In this document: positions 6,628-15,780 of the stretch, one piece after another | Numbering within the stretch: the stretch's first letter is position 1 | Layout of the letters: the number at the start of each line of letters is the position of its first letter | Assembly: GCA_016303225.1 (NCBI GenBank) | Contig: JAEDMC010000050.1 | Location: 1 to 16,514 of the forward strand | Direction of reading: 5' to 3' | DNA length: 16,514 bases | From: Kiritimatiellia bacterium | GTDB taxonomy: Bacteria > Verrucomicrobiota > Kiritimatiellia > RFP12 > UBA1067 | Position numbers and translations under genes: made by a program | The notes under the pieces: generated by a model | Database searches by the model: none | Told to the model about the DNA's origin: nothing | The model's input: the letters and a program-made list of their open reading frames with translations, nothing else

Positions 6628-9600
6628 CTATTGTTTTCCTGTCACGATATCCAGCAGATCCTGATAGGTGCGGACGACATCGTAGGTGATATTCGTACCG
6701 GAGATTGCCGCGAAGTGTTTGCGGGCACAGGCGATCTTGGCGTCTTCGATGCCGCGCAGATCGAGCGAATCAAGCGAGCCCTTGGTCTCAGCCACGAAAT
6801 AGACGTGTCGCTTGCCGAGCGCATCGGTCACAATCGCCCAATCGGGATTGTAATCGCCGACCGGCGTTGAGATTGCGAACACCTTCGGAAGCTTCGTGTA
6901 GACCACGACCTCCTGACGATGCTCCAGTTCCGCGGCGAACTTGACCTCCACATCCGAATCTAGGACCTGCAAATCATAAACGCCCTTCTCGCTCGGCCCG
7001 TACTTGAACGAGTCGCCGTAGGCATGGCGCAAGTTCTCCGGATCGGTGAAGATGGACATCTTGTAGCTGTCATCGATCTTGTCGTAGGTGATATGCTCGA
7101 TGATTGCCGCGGCGACCTCGCCCTTGATCAGCTTTGCGGAATTGAAGATGAACGCCTCGGGATTCTTCCGGAACAGCTGGAACACCTGCGGATGTATGCC
7201 GGACAGGATGGTCGCGATTGTCTCGCGTTTGAGCCCCGTAAGTTCCGCGACACGTCCCAGCAGGTCGCACCGATAGCCGCTGCCGACCGTCGCATCGACC
7301 GTATGCGACGCGACATTCGTCTCACGCGCCGCATCACCATGCGCCAGCTCGTCCTTTGACATGTCCTCCTTGAGTTCGCCGGTCGTGACCGTAATGACAA
7401 CATTCGGCACGGTCATCTTCTGGTTGAGCGTCGTGATGCACTTGTCGCAAAGCTGTTTCTCGTCAAAGTGGACGGTGTAGGCCGTTTTCGCATTGATGCG
7501 CGTCCACAGCTCCTTGAACTCCGCGAGTTCCAGCTGTCCCTGATTAACATGCTGATCCGTGACGTCATCCCCATTGGCCGGGGCGTTCTCGCCCGGATTG
7601 TAAACCCGCTCGATGATCTTGGCGAGAGAAGCAGACGAAATGTCCTCTCCGACATCCAGCGTCCCGTTCGACTTGTCGGCATTGAACTTCTCCGTCGGCA
7701 AACCGTCCTTGTCAATATAACCGTTCTGAATGAGGGCAATGAACACGCGATAGGCCATGTCGTCCGACATCGGCTGGTCGGCGACTGCGCCGGACTTCGT
7801 CTCGTATTCGACGCCCTTGAACAATTCAGGCGTCACCTTCGTCGGACGGTCTCCCAGCGATTCCGCCAGTTCCTTTTGGAGCCCGTTCGCAAAATCGGCG
7901 TAACTTTCGCTCGCCACCACCGTCAGTTCGTTGACGGCAAACACATCCGCCAACACATTGGCGTCCTGACGCTCGCCGCGCTGGTTCACGCAAAGCCGCA
8001 GACCGCGTCCGACCTCCTGCCGCTTGCGAATCGCCGCGGTGGACTGCTTCAAGGTGCAGATCTGAAAGACATTCGGGTTATCCCATCCTTCTCGCAACGC
8101 CGAATGCGAGAAAATGAACCTGACCGGCTCGGCGAACGACAGCAACCGTTCCCTGCCCTTCATGATCAGGTCGTAGGCGCTCACATCCGAACTCGTCGCC
8201 TCTTCCTTGCGGCTCTTGGCGACACGCTCGGTCTTCGGATTGACCAGATGGTTCTGCTTGTCCACCGAGAAATACCCCGCATGGATCGCATGCACATCGT
8301 CCAACGTCCGCTCAAGATACCGGCGGTAGTCCGGTCGCATCAGATTCAGCTGACGATGCAACTTGTCCTCGACGGCCAGCGCATATTCCTCTTCGAAGAT
8401 GTCCGCGTATTCGCCGTTCGCGGCGTTACCATCAGCATACTGCTTGTATTTCGCGACTTCGTCAATGAAGAAGAGCGAGAGCGCCTTGACCCCTCGCGCA
8501 AACAGCCGTTCCTCCTTCGCGAGATGCGCCAGGATCGTCTCACGGATCTGGATGCGGCGGATCATGGACTCGTTGACGTTGCCAATGGGGCGCCCGACCC
8601 GGATCTCGATCCCATTGCGGAATCGCAACACGCCCGTCCGCGCGTCCATCGCCTCGACGATGAACGCGCCGACCTTCTTTGGGTCATATTCGGGGAGGCG
8701 TCCCGACTGCTCGAACACGTCGAAGTCCCGTCCCGCCTTGACCGCGGCGGACACCTTGACCCCGTTACCCGTCTTGCGGTCGAAGCGAAGTCGCGCCACT
8801 GGCGGCTTGCCGGGCGCGGTCTCAATTCCCTCAAGGCAGATGAAGCCCTCGGTGGCCGTCGAGGTCGACTGGGCGACGCCTTTCACGACGATCTTCTTCA
8901 CGAGCTTCCGCCGGTAGGCGTCCACAGCGTCTAAACGAAAGACGAGATTGTACACGTCCTTGTGCGTCGCCGAGTACCGGAGCGTGAAGAGTGGCTTGAA
9001 GTGCTTCAACGCGGTCTTCGTGACCTTGCCCTCGACGCTCTGCGGCTCGTCGATGATGACAATCGGATTCGTATGGCTGATGACGTCAATCGGTTTGCGT
9101 CCGTGGAACTTGTCCTGACGCGAGAAGATCGTCCGCGCCTCCTTGCCGCCCCTTGCCGCGTTCGCCTTCTCCGCGTCGAACGAGACCGCGAACGCCTGCG
9201 AGTTGATGATCATCACCTGAATGCCGCCGTCACGGGCAAAGGTATCGACCTCCTCCAGCCGCGCCGAATTGTAGATGAAGAAGTTGATCTTGCGCTTGTA
9301 GATTCCGGCGAAGTGTTCCTGCGTGACCTGAAAGGACTTGTACACGCCCTCGCGGATGGCGACCGACGGCACGACGACGATGAACTTCATCCATCCGTAC
9401 CGCTCGTAGAGTTCGTAGATGGTCTTGATGTAGGTGTAGGTTTTGCCGACGCCCGTCTCCATTTCGACCGAAAGGTTGAGTCCGTCTCCTTCCAATTTCT
9501 CCGACGGCCGGATCCCCTGCGCCCGCTGCACCTTGCGGATGCGCTCCAGCATCACGCTTTCGGGAACCTTGATCCTGACATTCTTCCAGCCCTCGGCGTC

Positions 9601-9744
9601 AAAGGCCAGCGATCCCTGCTGCTCGTCGCCGAGGTCGCGGCGATACTTCGCCTCGCCCGTCGCCATCTCCTGTCCCTCGAAGATGTCGCAGACGGCCTTT
9701 GCGGCCTCCGCCTGAAACGGCTGCTGTCTGAACTGGAGTTTCAC
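6628..9744 (-). CDS. res: Type III restriction enzyme Res subunit (SF2 helicase plus PD-(D/E)XK nuclease)
   Basis: 1038 residues from a GTG at 9744. This start overlaps the Mod stop by 4 bp (GTGA) and has GAGG 5 nt upstream; longer readings start inside Mod and have non-protein-like sequence. Helicase motifs: METGVGKT (95-102, Walker A), IDEPQ (231-235), RYSATH (256-261), and RKRQEVGRGLRL as motif VI in the second RecA domain. The C-terminus has NPDWAIV then FVAETKGS, giving Asp968, Glu986 and Lys988 of a PD-(D/E)XK nuclease. Res cleaves unmodified DNA after ATP-driven translocation together with Mod. All catalytic motifs are present and the length is usual, so the enzyme is probably active. 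It is the last gene of the four-gene operon. Confidence 0.95.
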   Translation of the reverse strand: MKLQFRQQPFQAEAAKAVCDIFEGQEMATGEAKYRRDLGDEQQGSLAFDAEGWKNVRIKVPESVMLERIRKVQRAQGIRPSEKLEGDGLNLSVEMETGVGKTYTYIKTIYELYERYGWMKFIVVVPSVAIREGVYKSFQVTQEHFAGIYKRKINFFIYNSARLEEVDTFARDGGIQVMIINSQAFAVSFDAEKANAARGGKEARTIFSRQDKFHGRKPIDVISHTNPIVIIDEPQSVEGKVTKTALKHFKPLFTLRYSATHKDVYNLVFRLDAVDAYRRKLVKKIVVKGVAQSTSTATEGFICLEGIETAPGKPPVARLRFDRKTGNGVKVSAAVKAGRDFDVFEQSGRLPEYDPKKVGAFIVEAMDARTGVLRFRNGIEIRVGRPIGNVNESMIRRIQIRETILAHLAKEERLFARGVKALSLFFIDEVAKYKQYADGNAANGEYADIFEEEYALAVEDKLHRQLNLMRPDYRRYLERTLDDVHAIHAGYFSVDKQNHLVNPKTERVAKSRKEEATSSDVSAYDLIMKGRERLLSFAEPVRFIFSHSALREGWDNPNVFQICTLKQSTAAIRKRQEVGRGLRLCVNQRGERQDANVLADVFAVNELTVVASESYADFANGLQKELAESLGDRPTKVTPELFKGVEYETKSGAVADQPMSDDMAYRVFIALIQNGYIDKDGLPTEKFNADKSNGTLDVGEDISSASLAKIIERVYNPGENAPANGDDVTDQHVNQGQLELAEFKELWTRINAKTAYTVHFDEKQLCDKCITTLNQKMTVPNVVITVTTGELKEDMSKDELAHGDAARETNVASHTVDATVGSGYRCDLLGRVAELTGLKRETIATILSGIHPQVFQLFRKNPEAFIFNSAKLIKGEVAAAIIEHITYDKIDDSYKMSIFTDPENLRHAYGDSFKYGPSEKGVYDLQVLDSDVEVKFAAELEHRQEVVVYTKLPKVFAISTPVGDYNPDWAIVTDALGKRHVYFVAETKGSLDSLDLRGIEDAKIACARKHFAAISGTNITYDVVRTYQDLLDIVTGKQ

Positions 9745-11804
9745 AAAAACCTCACTTCGGTCGGCGCGTCCTTGCCGCAGACCGCCTTGAAGATTTCGCG
9801 GGCGTTGATCTTCGCCGCGCTGTCCTTGAAGTCGATGTCGCGGAAGATCGCAAACTGCGGCTTGCGCATCGCCAGCTTCTTGACGAACGCATCCGTAATG
9901 CCCGTCTCGAAGCACGCCAGCATCTGTCCGCCGTCCACCGAAAAGACCGTCTTGCCGTCCACCGTCTCCTCGTCAATCGGACAGTCAATCGACAGTCCCC
10001 ATTCCAACCGCGTGGAGATCAGGAGATCAAGTCCGGTACGTCCCTCCTTGACATTGTTCACCATGCCCGGCAACATCGTCTGTGTGACTTCATTCGGCGA
10101 ATAGAACACATCCTCCATATTCGAATCGGACACCTTGAACACGCGAAAACCAATGTCCGGCGGTAGGGCGCTGACTCCGGCCGCGCCGTCCCCACCCAAC
10201 GCCAATTCATTCTCTCTGGATTTCAGTTTCTCCGTCCACTCTGCCAGAATCTTCTCTCCTGCTCTCCGAATCCGCTCCTTGCCAATCTCGCAAACATTAC
10301 ATGGAAGACCATGTTCCATCAGAAACTGAACAGCGGCTTGTGTAACTTTTCTTTCCTTATTACTTTGACGTGACGACTCTTCTATCTTCTCAGGAAGTTG
10401 GATAAGAATGACTTTGCGATGTCCATTGTCCATACAATTCTGCGACAAAACGGCATGAAATGTCGTGCCACTCCCAGAAAAGAAATCCACTACTAACATA
10501 TTTGCATCACTACAGTTCTCAACAAATGTCCTAATCATTTCCATTGGTTTTGGATTTGAGAACGGCGCAACACTCGTTCCAAACAACTTCTTTAAAGCAT
10601 CTGTATCTTTGCGCGTCTGCACCTTAAAGTATGCCCGCATCACATCAAGCCGATCCGAAGTGATATACACTTTTCTCGATGGCAAATGCTCATCATCTTT
10701 AGGGAACAATATCTCGCCATTTTTCTTCCACACCTCCCATGTTGCTGGTGAACACCCCCACCCTCGTGTCGGCGTCATGCATTTATTACCAGTAAGAGGA
10801 TTAATTCGTTCATCTTTTGGACCTGAACTTTGTGGGTCGTCTAACGGTCCCGTACGGAATACACCACGCTCATCCGCATACTTATAATTGGCGATATTAT
10901 CATCCTGTAAAGAAGCATCTTTATAAAACTTCTTCAGCTCAACTTCAATTTGCGCGTAGTTCGCGCCCCCATTATTGTAAATTTGTACAACTTGATCATA
11001 CAATGGATTGTGTACACCATATCCCGCCTCTTTTATTTTGCCAACATTTTTGCAAAACACAACACAATACTCATGAGCCGTTGAAACGACATAAGGGTCA
11101 TTTTTAGGTGTAGCGTCTACAACAATTTGCGCTATGAAATTTGTTTCACCAAAAACGTAATTACCCAACTCACGGACGTTTTTAACTTCATTGTCATCAA
11201 TAGAAATGAATATCACACCATCATCACGCAGTAACTTCCTCGCCAGCACTAACCGCGGATACATCATCGAACACCAGTCAGAGTGATAGCGGCCGTTCGT
11301 TTCTGGGTTTATCGTGAAACGTTCATCCGTCTCTTCATCAATTTCACCAGCCACTATCTTTTCCTCGTGTTTGGAACGAGAGGTATCATCATGGTAGATG
11401 AAATCCTTACCCGTATTATACGGCGGGTCGATGTAGATCATCTTCACCTGACCGTGATAGGTGTTCTCAAGGATCTTGAGCGCTTCGAGATTGTCACCCT
11501 CGATGTAGAGATTCCGCGTCGTGTCCCAGTTCTTCGATTCCTCCTTGCAGGGGCGAAGTGTCTTGCGGGTTGGACGCGCCGCCTCGCGCATGGCCTCCTT
11601 CTTGCCCGCCCAGGTGAAGTCATAGCGTTCGTCATTCTCGGACGTGTCATCGCCCAGCAGCTCCCGGAGTGCGACAAAATCGACCGAGCGGACAAGTCGT
11701 CCGTTCCCATCCTTGGTCTCGGTCACGACCTGCGGAAAGAGCCGCATCAGTTCCTCGATGTTGCCCTGCGTCCCGTCCTTCGTCTCACCGGTAAAGTCGC
11801 TCAT
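9741..11804 (-). CDS. mod: Type III DNA adenine methyltransferase Mod
   Basis: 687 residues. The N-terminus (NIEELMRLFPQVVTETKDG) is typical of type III Mod. GDNLEALKIL (103-112) precedes the catalytic motif IV DPPYN (126-130), and SAM-binding motif I FFSGSGTT is at 441-448. The order IV before I marks a beta-class N6-adenine methylase. The target-recognition region lies between, about 230-430. It would modify the recognition site on one strand and guide Res. The ATG overlaps the stop of the DUF4391 gene by 4 bp. DNA encoding roughly residues 130-530 is much AT-richer (about 38% G+C in samples) than the ends, suggesting a swapped specificity segment. No frameshift was seen. Confidence 0.95.
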   Translation of the reverse strand: MSDFTGETKDGTQGNIEELMRLFPQVVTETKDGNGRLVRSVDFVALRELLGDDTSENDERYDFTWAGKKEAMREAARPTRKTLRPCKEESKNWDTTRNLYIEGDNLEALKILENTYHGQVKMIYIDPPYNTGKDFIYHDDTSRSKHEEKIVAGEIDEETDERFTINPETNGRYHSDWCSMMYPRLVLARKLLRDDGVIFISIDDNEVKNVRELGNYVFGETNFIAQIVVDATPKNDPYVVSTAHEYCVVFCKNVGKIKEAGYGVHNPLYDQVVQIYNNGGANYAQIEVELKKFYKDASLQDDNIANYKYADERGVFRTGPLDDPQSSGPKDERINPLTGNKCMTPTRGWGCSPATWEVWKKNGEILFPKDDEHLPSRKVYITSDRLDVMRAYFKVQTRKDTDALKKLFGTSVAPFSNPKPMEMIRTFVENCSDANMLVVDFFSGSGTTFHAVLSQNCMDNGHRKVILIQLPEKIEESSRQSNKERKVTQAAVQFLMEHGLPCNVCEIGKERIRRAGEKILAEWTEKLKSRENELALGGDGAAGVSALPPDIGFRVFKVSDSNMEDVFYSPNEVTQTMLPGMVNNVKEGRTGLDLLISTRLEWGLSIDCPIDEETVDGKTVFSVDGGQMLACFETGITDAFVKKLAMRKPQFAIFRDIDFKDSAAKINAREIFKAVCGKDAPTEVRFL
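10210..11414. other. AT-rich mosaic segment inside mod
   Basis: Two 120-bp samples (10441-10560 and 10921-11040) count to about 39% and 38% G+C, against about 59% for a sample in the helicase gene (12961-13080). The change begins right after the DPPYN codons (11429-11415) and ends around 10200. It covers the target-recognition region and motif I. The edges are estimates by eye. Confidence 0.6.
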
Positions 11805-12427
11805 GACAGCCCTTTCTCAAGTTCTTTGATCTGCCGACCAATCTCGTATTTGCGGTTCATCTGGCGCTCGCTCTTGAACTTCCGCTTGAGCGCGGCCAAT
11901 TGCTTCTCCTTTGCAATCCGTCGCGCATCTTTTTCAAGCGCAGTCTTGAGCGTATCGTCGCCCTTTGCCTCAAACCTGTTCTCGGACAGCTGGCGGAGGA
12001 TACTCACGCAGAGCGCATCGGCGGAATTCGCCGAGAGGTCGAGATCGAAGTCCGTCGCGAACCGCCAGGCCCGATGGTAATACCGCCGCGTCTTCTCGTC
12101 CGGGAGCCGATAGCCGAACCACGCCTCGACGCCTCGCGCGGTCGTGAAGACATGGAGAACCGTCACCTTGACCGCAACGTCAATCGCCCGCACGATCCGC
12201 TCGTCCACGGCGCGGGCGGACAGCGTCGTCTCGAAGATCTCGACTTCCGGCACTTCACCACCCGCCGTGAAGTTCACCGTCTTCGGTGAGAGTTTCCATC
12301 CCCAGCGGATGCGCTCCACATCCCGCGTGAAGAGTTCCTTCAGTTTCGTCGCACCGTTCACACCCTGGTAAAAGCGTTCCTTGGCGAGCGGACGGTTCAC
12401 CCGTGCGGTCTGCGGCAGGTTGATCAT
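11801..12427 (-). CDS. DUF4391 protein
   Basis: 208 residues. The opening, LPQTARVNRPLAKERFYQG followed by KLKELFTRDVERIRWGWKLS and a later EVEIFE, matches the DUF4391 family as I remember it. The last 45 residues are highly charged and likely form a coiled coil (KQLAALKRKFKSERQMNRK). No catalytic motif is visible. ATG at 12427 overlaps the helicase stop by 4 bp, with GGAAGGGG upstream as the ribosome site; its own stop overlaps the mod start by 4 bp. DUF4391 genes are commonly found between a large helicase and a type III Mod gene, so a role as linker or accessory in that complex is inferred. Biochemical function is not known to me. Confidence 0.85.
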   Translation of the reverse strand: MINLPQTARVNRPLAKERFYQGVNGATKLKELFTRDVERIRWGWKLSPKTVNFTAGGEVPEVEIFETTLSARAVDERIVRAIDVAVKVTVLHVFTTARGVEAWFGYRLPDEKTRRYYHRAWRFATDFDLDLSANSADALCVSILRQLSENRFEAKGDDTLKTALEKDARRIAKEKQLAALKRKFKSERQMNRKYEIGRQIKELEKGLS

Positions 12428-15400
12428 GTCCGCCCCTTCCGCACAACAAGAAAGGTGATTAGCTCGAAGTCATCCAGACCCTTGATGTCATTCTCCAAAG
12501 CCGTCGTCGTGCCATCGCCGGTGAAAAGCGACTCGACGTCCTTCTCGCCCTTCACGTCCACAAGGGACGCAATGGCGGCCGTCAGCAGATCGGATGCCGC
12601 GCGCATGTCCTTGCCGCTGCGCGTTTCCCGGTTGTAGGCGTCCGTCAAGGTCTTGTCGAACTCATGCTTGCCCTTGCAGAGTAGCCGGAAGTCGTCCAGC
12701 ACGCCCTTCGGATCGGTATGCCGCGCCGCAATCGTGCCGTCGTCCCCGATGTAGACGAGATAGAACGGATGCAGACGGTTCGCGGAATTCACGTTGACCG
12801 ACTCGTTGACGTTCCGAAGGACGAAGATGATGCCCGGCGGCAAGCCCGCGTTCGCCTCGACGACGGCGTTGATTCCCCGCGGCAGTTTCTCCACGGCGCC
12901 CGGATGCTCCCGCACGAACGCAAGCAAGTCCTGCTGGAACTCGGCAAGCCCCAAGTCCATGATCGAAATGCCGTCGTTCATGTCCTCAAGGTCGACCGCC
13001 TCGTCCTTAAGCCGCTCCAGCTGCTTCTTGCGGAAGTCCAGTTCGGGATCATCCAGCGCGATCGGATTGTCGTCGCCCGTCGCTGTGATGTTGACGATCT
13101 TCATCCGCGCCTCGACGCGGTCGCGGAGCTGGATGTAGCGGTCGAGCGTGACATTTGGCCAGAAGTTGACGAGCTGGATCCGTTCGTTCTTCGTGCCAAT
13201 GCGGTCGACGCGGCCGAACCTTTGGATGATCCGACACGGATTCCAGTGGATGTCGTAGTTCACGACCATGTCGCAGTCCTGGAGGTTCTGGCCTTCGGAA
13301 ATGCAGTCGGACGCAAACACGACGTCGATCTCGCCTGGATCGTTTCGTCCGTTGAAGAGCAACGCCTTTTCCTTCGCAAGCGGAGAGAAGCAGGCGAGGA
13401 TGTCGTTGAAGTCCGCCGGGCACTTCGGCAGGTTTGTCCGGGACCCGCTGCTGTCGCCGGTGATCAGCGCGGAATGGAGTCCGTATTTCTCCAGCAACGG
13501 CTGGGCGAGATTGCGGTAAAGGTAGTCAGCAGTATCGGTGAACGCCGAGAAGATGAGGAGCTTGCGGTTCCCGGGATTCAGCGGCTCGGTCTGCTTGGCG
13601 CGGATGACCTCGCGGAGCCGCGCGAGCTTGAGGTCGTGTTCCGGCGTGATCGGCTTCGTCAGTGCGATCAGTCCGTCCAGAACCTTCAGGTCATCCCGAA
13701 TCTCCTGCCGGTAGGACATCCAGTCCATGTCCTCAAGGCGAATCTTCACCTTGCGTCCGACGCAATAGCCGCCGGACGACTCTTCCGTATCGTCCGCCGA
13801 CATCGAGTCGTCCGAAACCTCTATCGTCCCGCCGACACGTCCCTTTGCGAGGTCGCTCTCGTAACGGTTGATCCGATCCTCGGTCATCGCCATATACAGG
13901 CGAACCGCCTTGAGCGTCTTGACGAATGCGCAAATCGAAGATTCCAACCGCTTCAGCAGCGCAATGCCCATCAGCTTGCGGATTCCGGTTTCGCGTCCGA
14001 GCTGGGTCAGCCCGCCGGGACCGTCCGTCAGGATGTCGGAAAGCTCGTCCAGATACTCGAAGTCAATCGTGAAGCCCTTTTGTCCGACATAGTTCTTGAG
14101 CTTCGACTCATGGATGTAGGCCGACGGAACGTAGACCTTCAGGTTCAGCCGCTCCAGCTCATCGTAGATCCGCTCGTAGGTCGGGGCATCCGCAAGATCG
14201 GACAATTCTGGCGAATGCTTCTGCGGCGGCAGCCGGTCGGGGAACTTCCCGATGGCATCCATGTTGTAATAGGCGCGGATGTGCTTGCGCGAACGGGCGA
14301 TCGTCACCGCGTCCAGAACGGAGAAGAAGTCCACCGACAACCGGGACAGCAACGCGGGCACCGTCCGCTCCTCCGGCGGCAGTTCCGACCAGGACGAGAA
14401 TTGGATCTGGGCCTGGCGGAACACTTCCGCGACCGTCGAGGTCTCCTGCAGACGGGCATCAATCCGCGAGGAGTCGCCCTCGTAGGCGAGTTCCAGCTGG
14501 TTTCTGAGATCGGTAAAGCGGTTGTTGACCGGCGTCGCCGATAGCATCAGCACCTTGGTCGGAACGCCGCGGCGGATCACCTCGTCCATGAGCCGCGCAT
14601 AGCGGTTCATTTTGACGGTGCCGTCCTCATCCTCCTCCGTATGTCCGCCGTTGCGGAAATTATGCGACTCGTCGATGACCACCAGGCCGTAGTTCTCCCA
14701 GTTGATCATCGCAAGATCGACGCCGTTCGACTGTCCGGTCCGACGCGAAAGGTCGGTATGGTAGAGAACGGTGTAGCCGAACCTGTCCGCCACCAGCGGA
14801 TTGTTGCGGTAATTGGCGCGGTAGGTGTTCCAGTTGTTCGTCAGCTTCTTGGGGCACAGCACCAGTACGCTCTTGTTCCGCTTCTCGTAATACTTGATGA
14901 CGGCGAGGGCCGTAAAGGTCTTGCCGAGTCCGACCGAATCAGCGAGGATGCATCCGTTGAACTTCTCAAGCTTGTGGATGATCGAAAGCGCGGCGTCCTT
15001 CTGGAAGTCGTAAAGCATGTTCCAGATCTTCGTCTGCTTGAAGCCGACCGCATCGTCCGGGAGAACATCCTTGTTGATGTCCTCAATGAACTCGGTGAAG
15101 ATATTGTAGAGCGTCAGGTAATACACGAGTTCCGGCGCATTCTCGCGATACGCGGCGGTAATCGTGGACAGGACCTCGTCCGTGACGTCCTTCACCTTCT
15201 CCGCATTGTTCCAGATCGGATCGAACGCCGAAAGGAACTGCCGTGTTTCCGGCGCACCTTGCTTGATGATGAAGTTCGTGATGTTGTTACCGCGTTCCGC
15301 GCCAAGCCCAACGGTTGTGAATTCCGGCACGGGGAAATACGATTCGGACGCATCCTGTCCGCGATCTAGTGCGACAAAGGGCGTAATGGCCTCGCTCGTC

Positions 15401-15759
15401 ATGTTCGTGCGGAACCTGACCTTCTCGCGAATCCATTCCGCACACTCACGTGCAATGGCCTTCTGGGTCAGCTCGTTCCGAAGGCGGATCTCAAACGGGC
15501 TGCCGCACAAGGAGGCCTCGTTGCCGCGATTGGGGATGAAGTATTCACGGGACTCCTTCGCGCCCTTCTCCGGCACGGCAAAAGTCGGCGAGGTGAAGAG
15601 GAACCGCAGTTCGTCAATCTGCGCAAGCTGCGCCTTCAATTCACGGAAGGCGTAGATCGAAAACGCCGCCGAAGCGACGGACAGCTTCTCATGCGCCCTC
15701 AATGACGCCTTGAGATCGTCCACCGCCCGGTCGGTCGTATTGTTGAACAGTTTGCCCAT
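12424..15759 (-). CDS. SNF2/HepA-like SF2 helicase-translocase of the restriction operon
   Basis: 1111 residues. The SF2 core has ADSVGLGKT (273-281, Walker A), VIDESHNF (361-368, a DESH box), MLSATPVNN (405-413), FASDCISEGQNLQ (motif V) and IIQRFGRVDRIGT (motif VI, around 845-852). The N-terminal 240 residues (for example KLSVASAAFSIYAFRELKAQ) resemble the divergent phospholipase D-like domain of similar helicases, but no HKD catalytic motif is visible. No nuclease motif was found, so it is likely a DNA translocase that assists or replaces a step of the type III enzyme. The start is fixed: an in-frame stop lies about 17 codons upstream and no other start codon is between. It is the first gene after the structured leader. 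Confidence 0.92.
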   Translation of the reverse strand: MGKLFNNTTDRAVDDLKASLRAHEKLSVASAAFSIYAFRELKAQLAQIDELRFLFTSPTFAVPEKGAKESREYFIPNRGNEASLCGSPFEIRLRNELTQKAIARECAEWIREKVRFRTNMTSEAITPFVALDRGQDASESYFPVPEFTTVGLGAERGNNITNFIIKQGAPETRQFLSAFDPIWNNAEKVKDVTDEVLSTITAAYRENAPELVYYLTLYNIFTEFIEDINKDVLPDDAVGFKQTKIWNMLYDFQKDAALSIIHKLEKFNGCILADSVGLGKTFTALAVIKYYEKRNKSVLVLCPKKLTNNWNTYRANYRNNPLVADRFGYTVLYHTDLSRRTGQSNGVDLAMINWENYGLVVIDESHNFRNGGHTEEDEDGTVKMNRYARLMDEVIRRGVPTKVLMLSATPVNNRFTDLRNQLELAYEGDSSRIDARLQETSTVAEVFRQAQIQFSSWSELPPEERTVPALLSRLSVDFFSVLDAVTIARSRKHIRAYYNMDAIGKFPDRLPPQKHSPELSDLADAPTYERIYDELERLNLKVYVPSAYIHESKLKNYVGQKGFTIDFEYLDELSDILTDGPGGLTQLGRETGIRKLMGIALLKRLESSICAFVKTLKAVRLYMAMTEDRINRYESDLAKGRVGGTIEVSDDSMSADDTEESSGGYCVGRKVKIRLEDMDWMSYRQEIRDDLKVLDGLIALTKPITPEHDLKLARLREVIRAKQTEPLNPGNRKLLIFSAFTDTADYLYRNLAQPLLEKYGLHSALITGDSSGSRTNLPKCPADFNDILACFSPLAKEKALLFNGRNDPGEIDVVFASDCISEGQNLQDCDMVVNYDIHWNPCRIIQRFGRVDRIGTKNERIQLVNFWPNVTLDRYIQLRDRVEARMKIVNITATGDDNPIALDDPELDFRKKQLERLKDEAVDLEDMNDGISIMDLGLAEFQQDLLAFVREHPGAVEKLPRGINAVVEANAGLPPGIIFVLRNVNESVNVNSANRLHPFYLVYIGDDGTIAARHTDPKGVLDDFRLLCKGKHEFDKTLTDAYNRETRSGKDMRAASDLLTAAIASLVDVKGEKDVESLFTGDGTTTALENDIKGLDDFELITFLVVRKGRT

Positions 15760-15780
15760 GCTTCCCCATTGCCGGAAGCA
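15759..15780 (-). promoter_or_regulatory. Hairpin covering the helicase ribosome site and start codon
   Basis: On the minus strand TGCTTCC (15780-15774), loop GGCAATGG and GGAAGCA (15765-15759) form a perfect 7-bp stem. The last A is the A of the ATG, and the GGGGA ribosome-site-like purines are in the loop and 3' arm. Folding should hide the start from ribosomes, a common design of translational switches. That it regulates is inference. Confidence 0.55.

Noticed and set aside
6616..6634. Terminator between the converging DUF3800 and Res genes
   Set aside because: Only 6 bp separate the stops and no stem followed by a T-run is visible.
9745..9915. N-terminal extension of the Res protein into mod
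   Set aside because: The extra 57 residues are an out-of-frame reading of the Mod C-terminus; the GTG at 9744 with a GTGA overlap and GAGG upstream explains the start.
12718..14544. Long plus-strand open frame of about 600 codons inside the helicase gene
   Set aside because: It is antisense to an SF2 helicase with clear motifs, has no ribosome site or protein motif, and is explained by GC-rich codon bias. The same applies to the plus-strand frames at 7468-8934, 8962-10104 and 948-1835.
6628..15759. DISARM or BREX system
   Set aside because: There is no DUF1998, PglZ, BrxC-like or Lon-like gene, and the Mod and Res motifs are clearly type III restriction.
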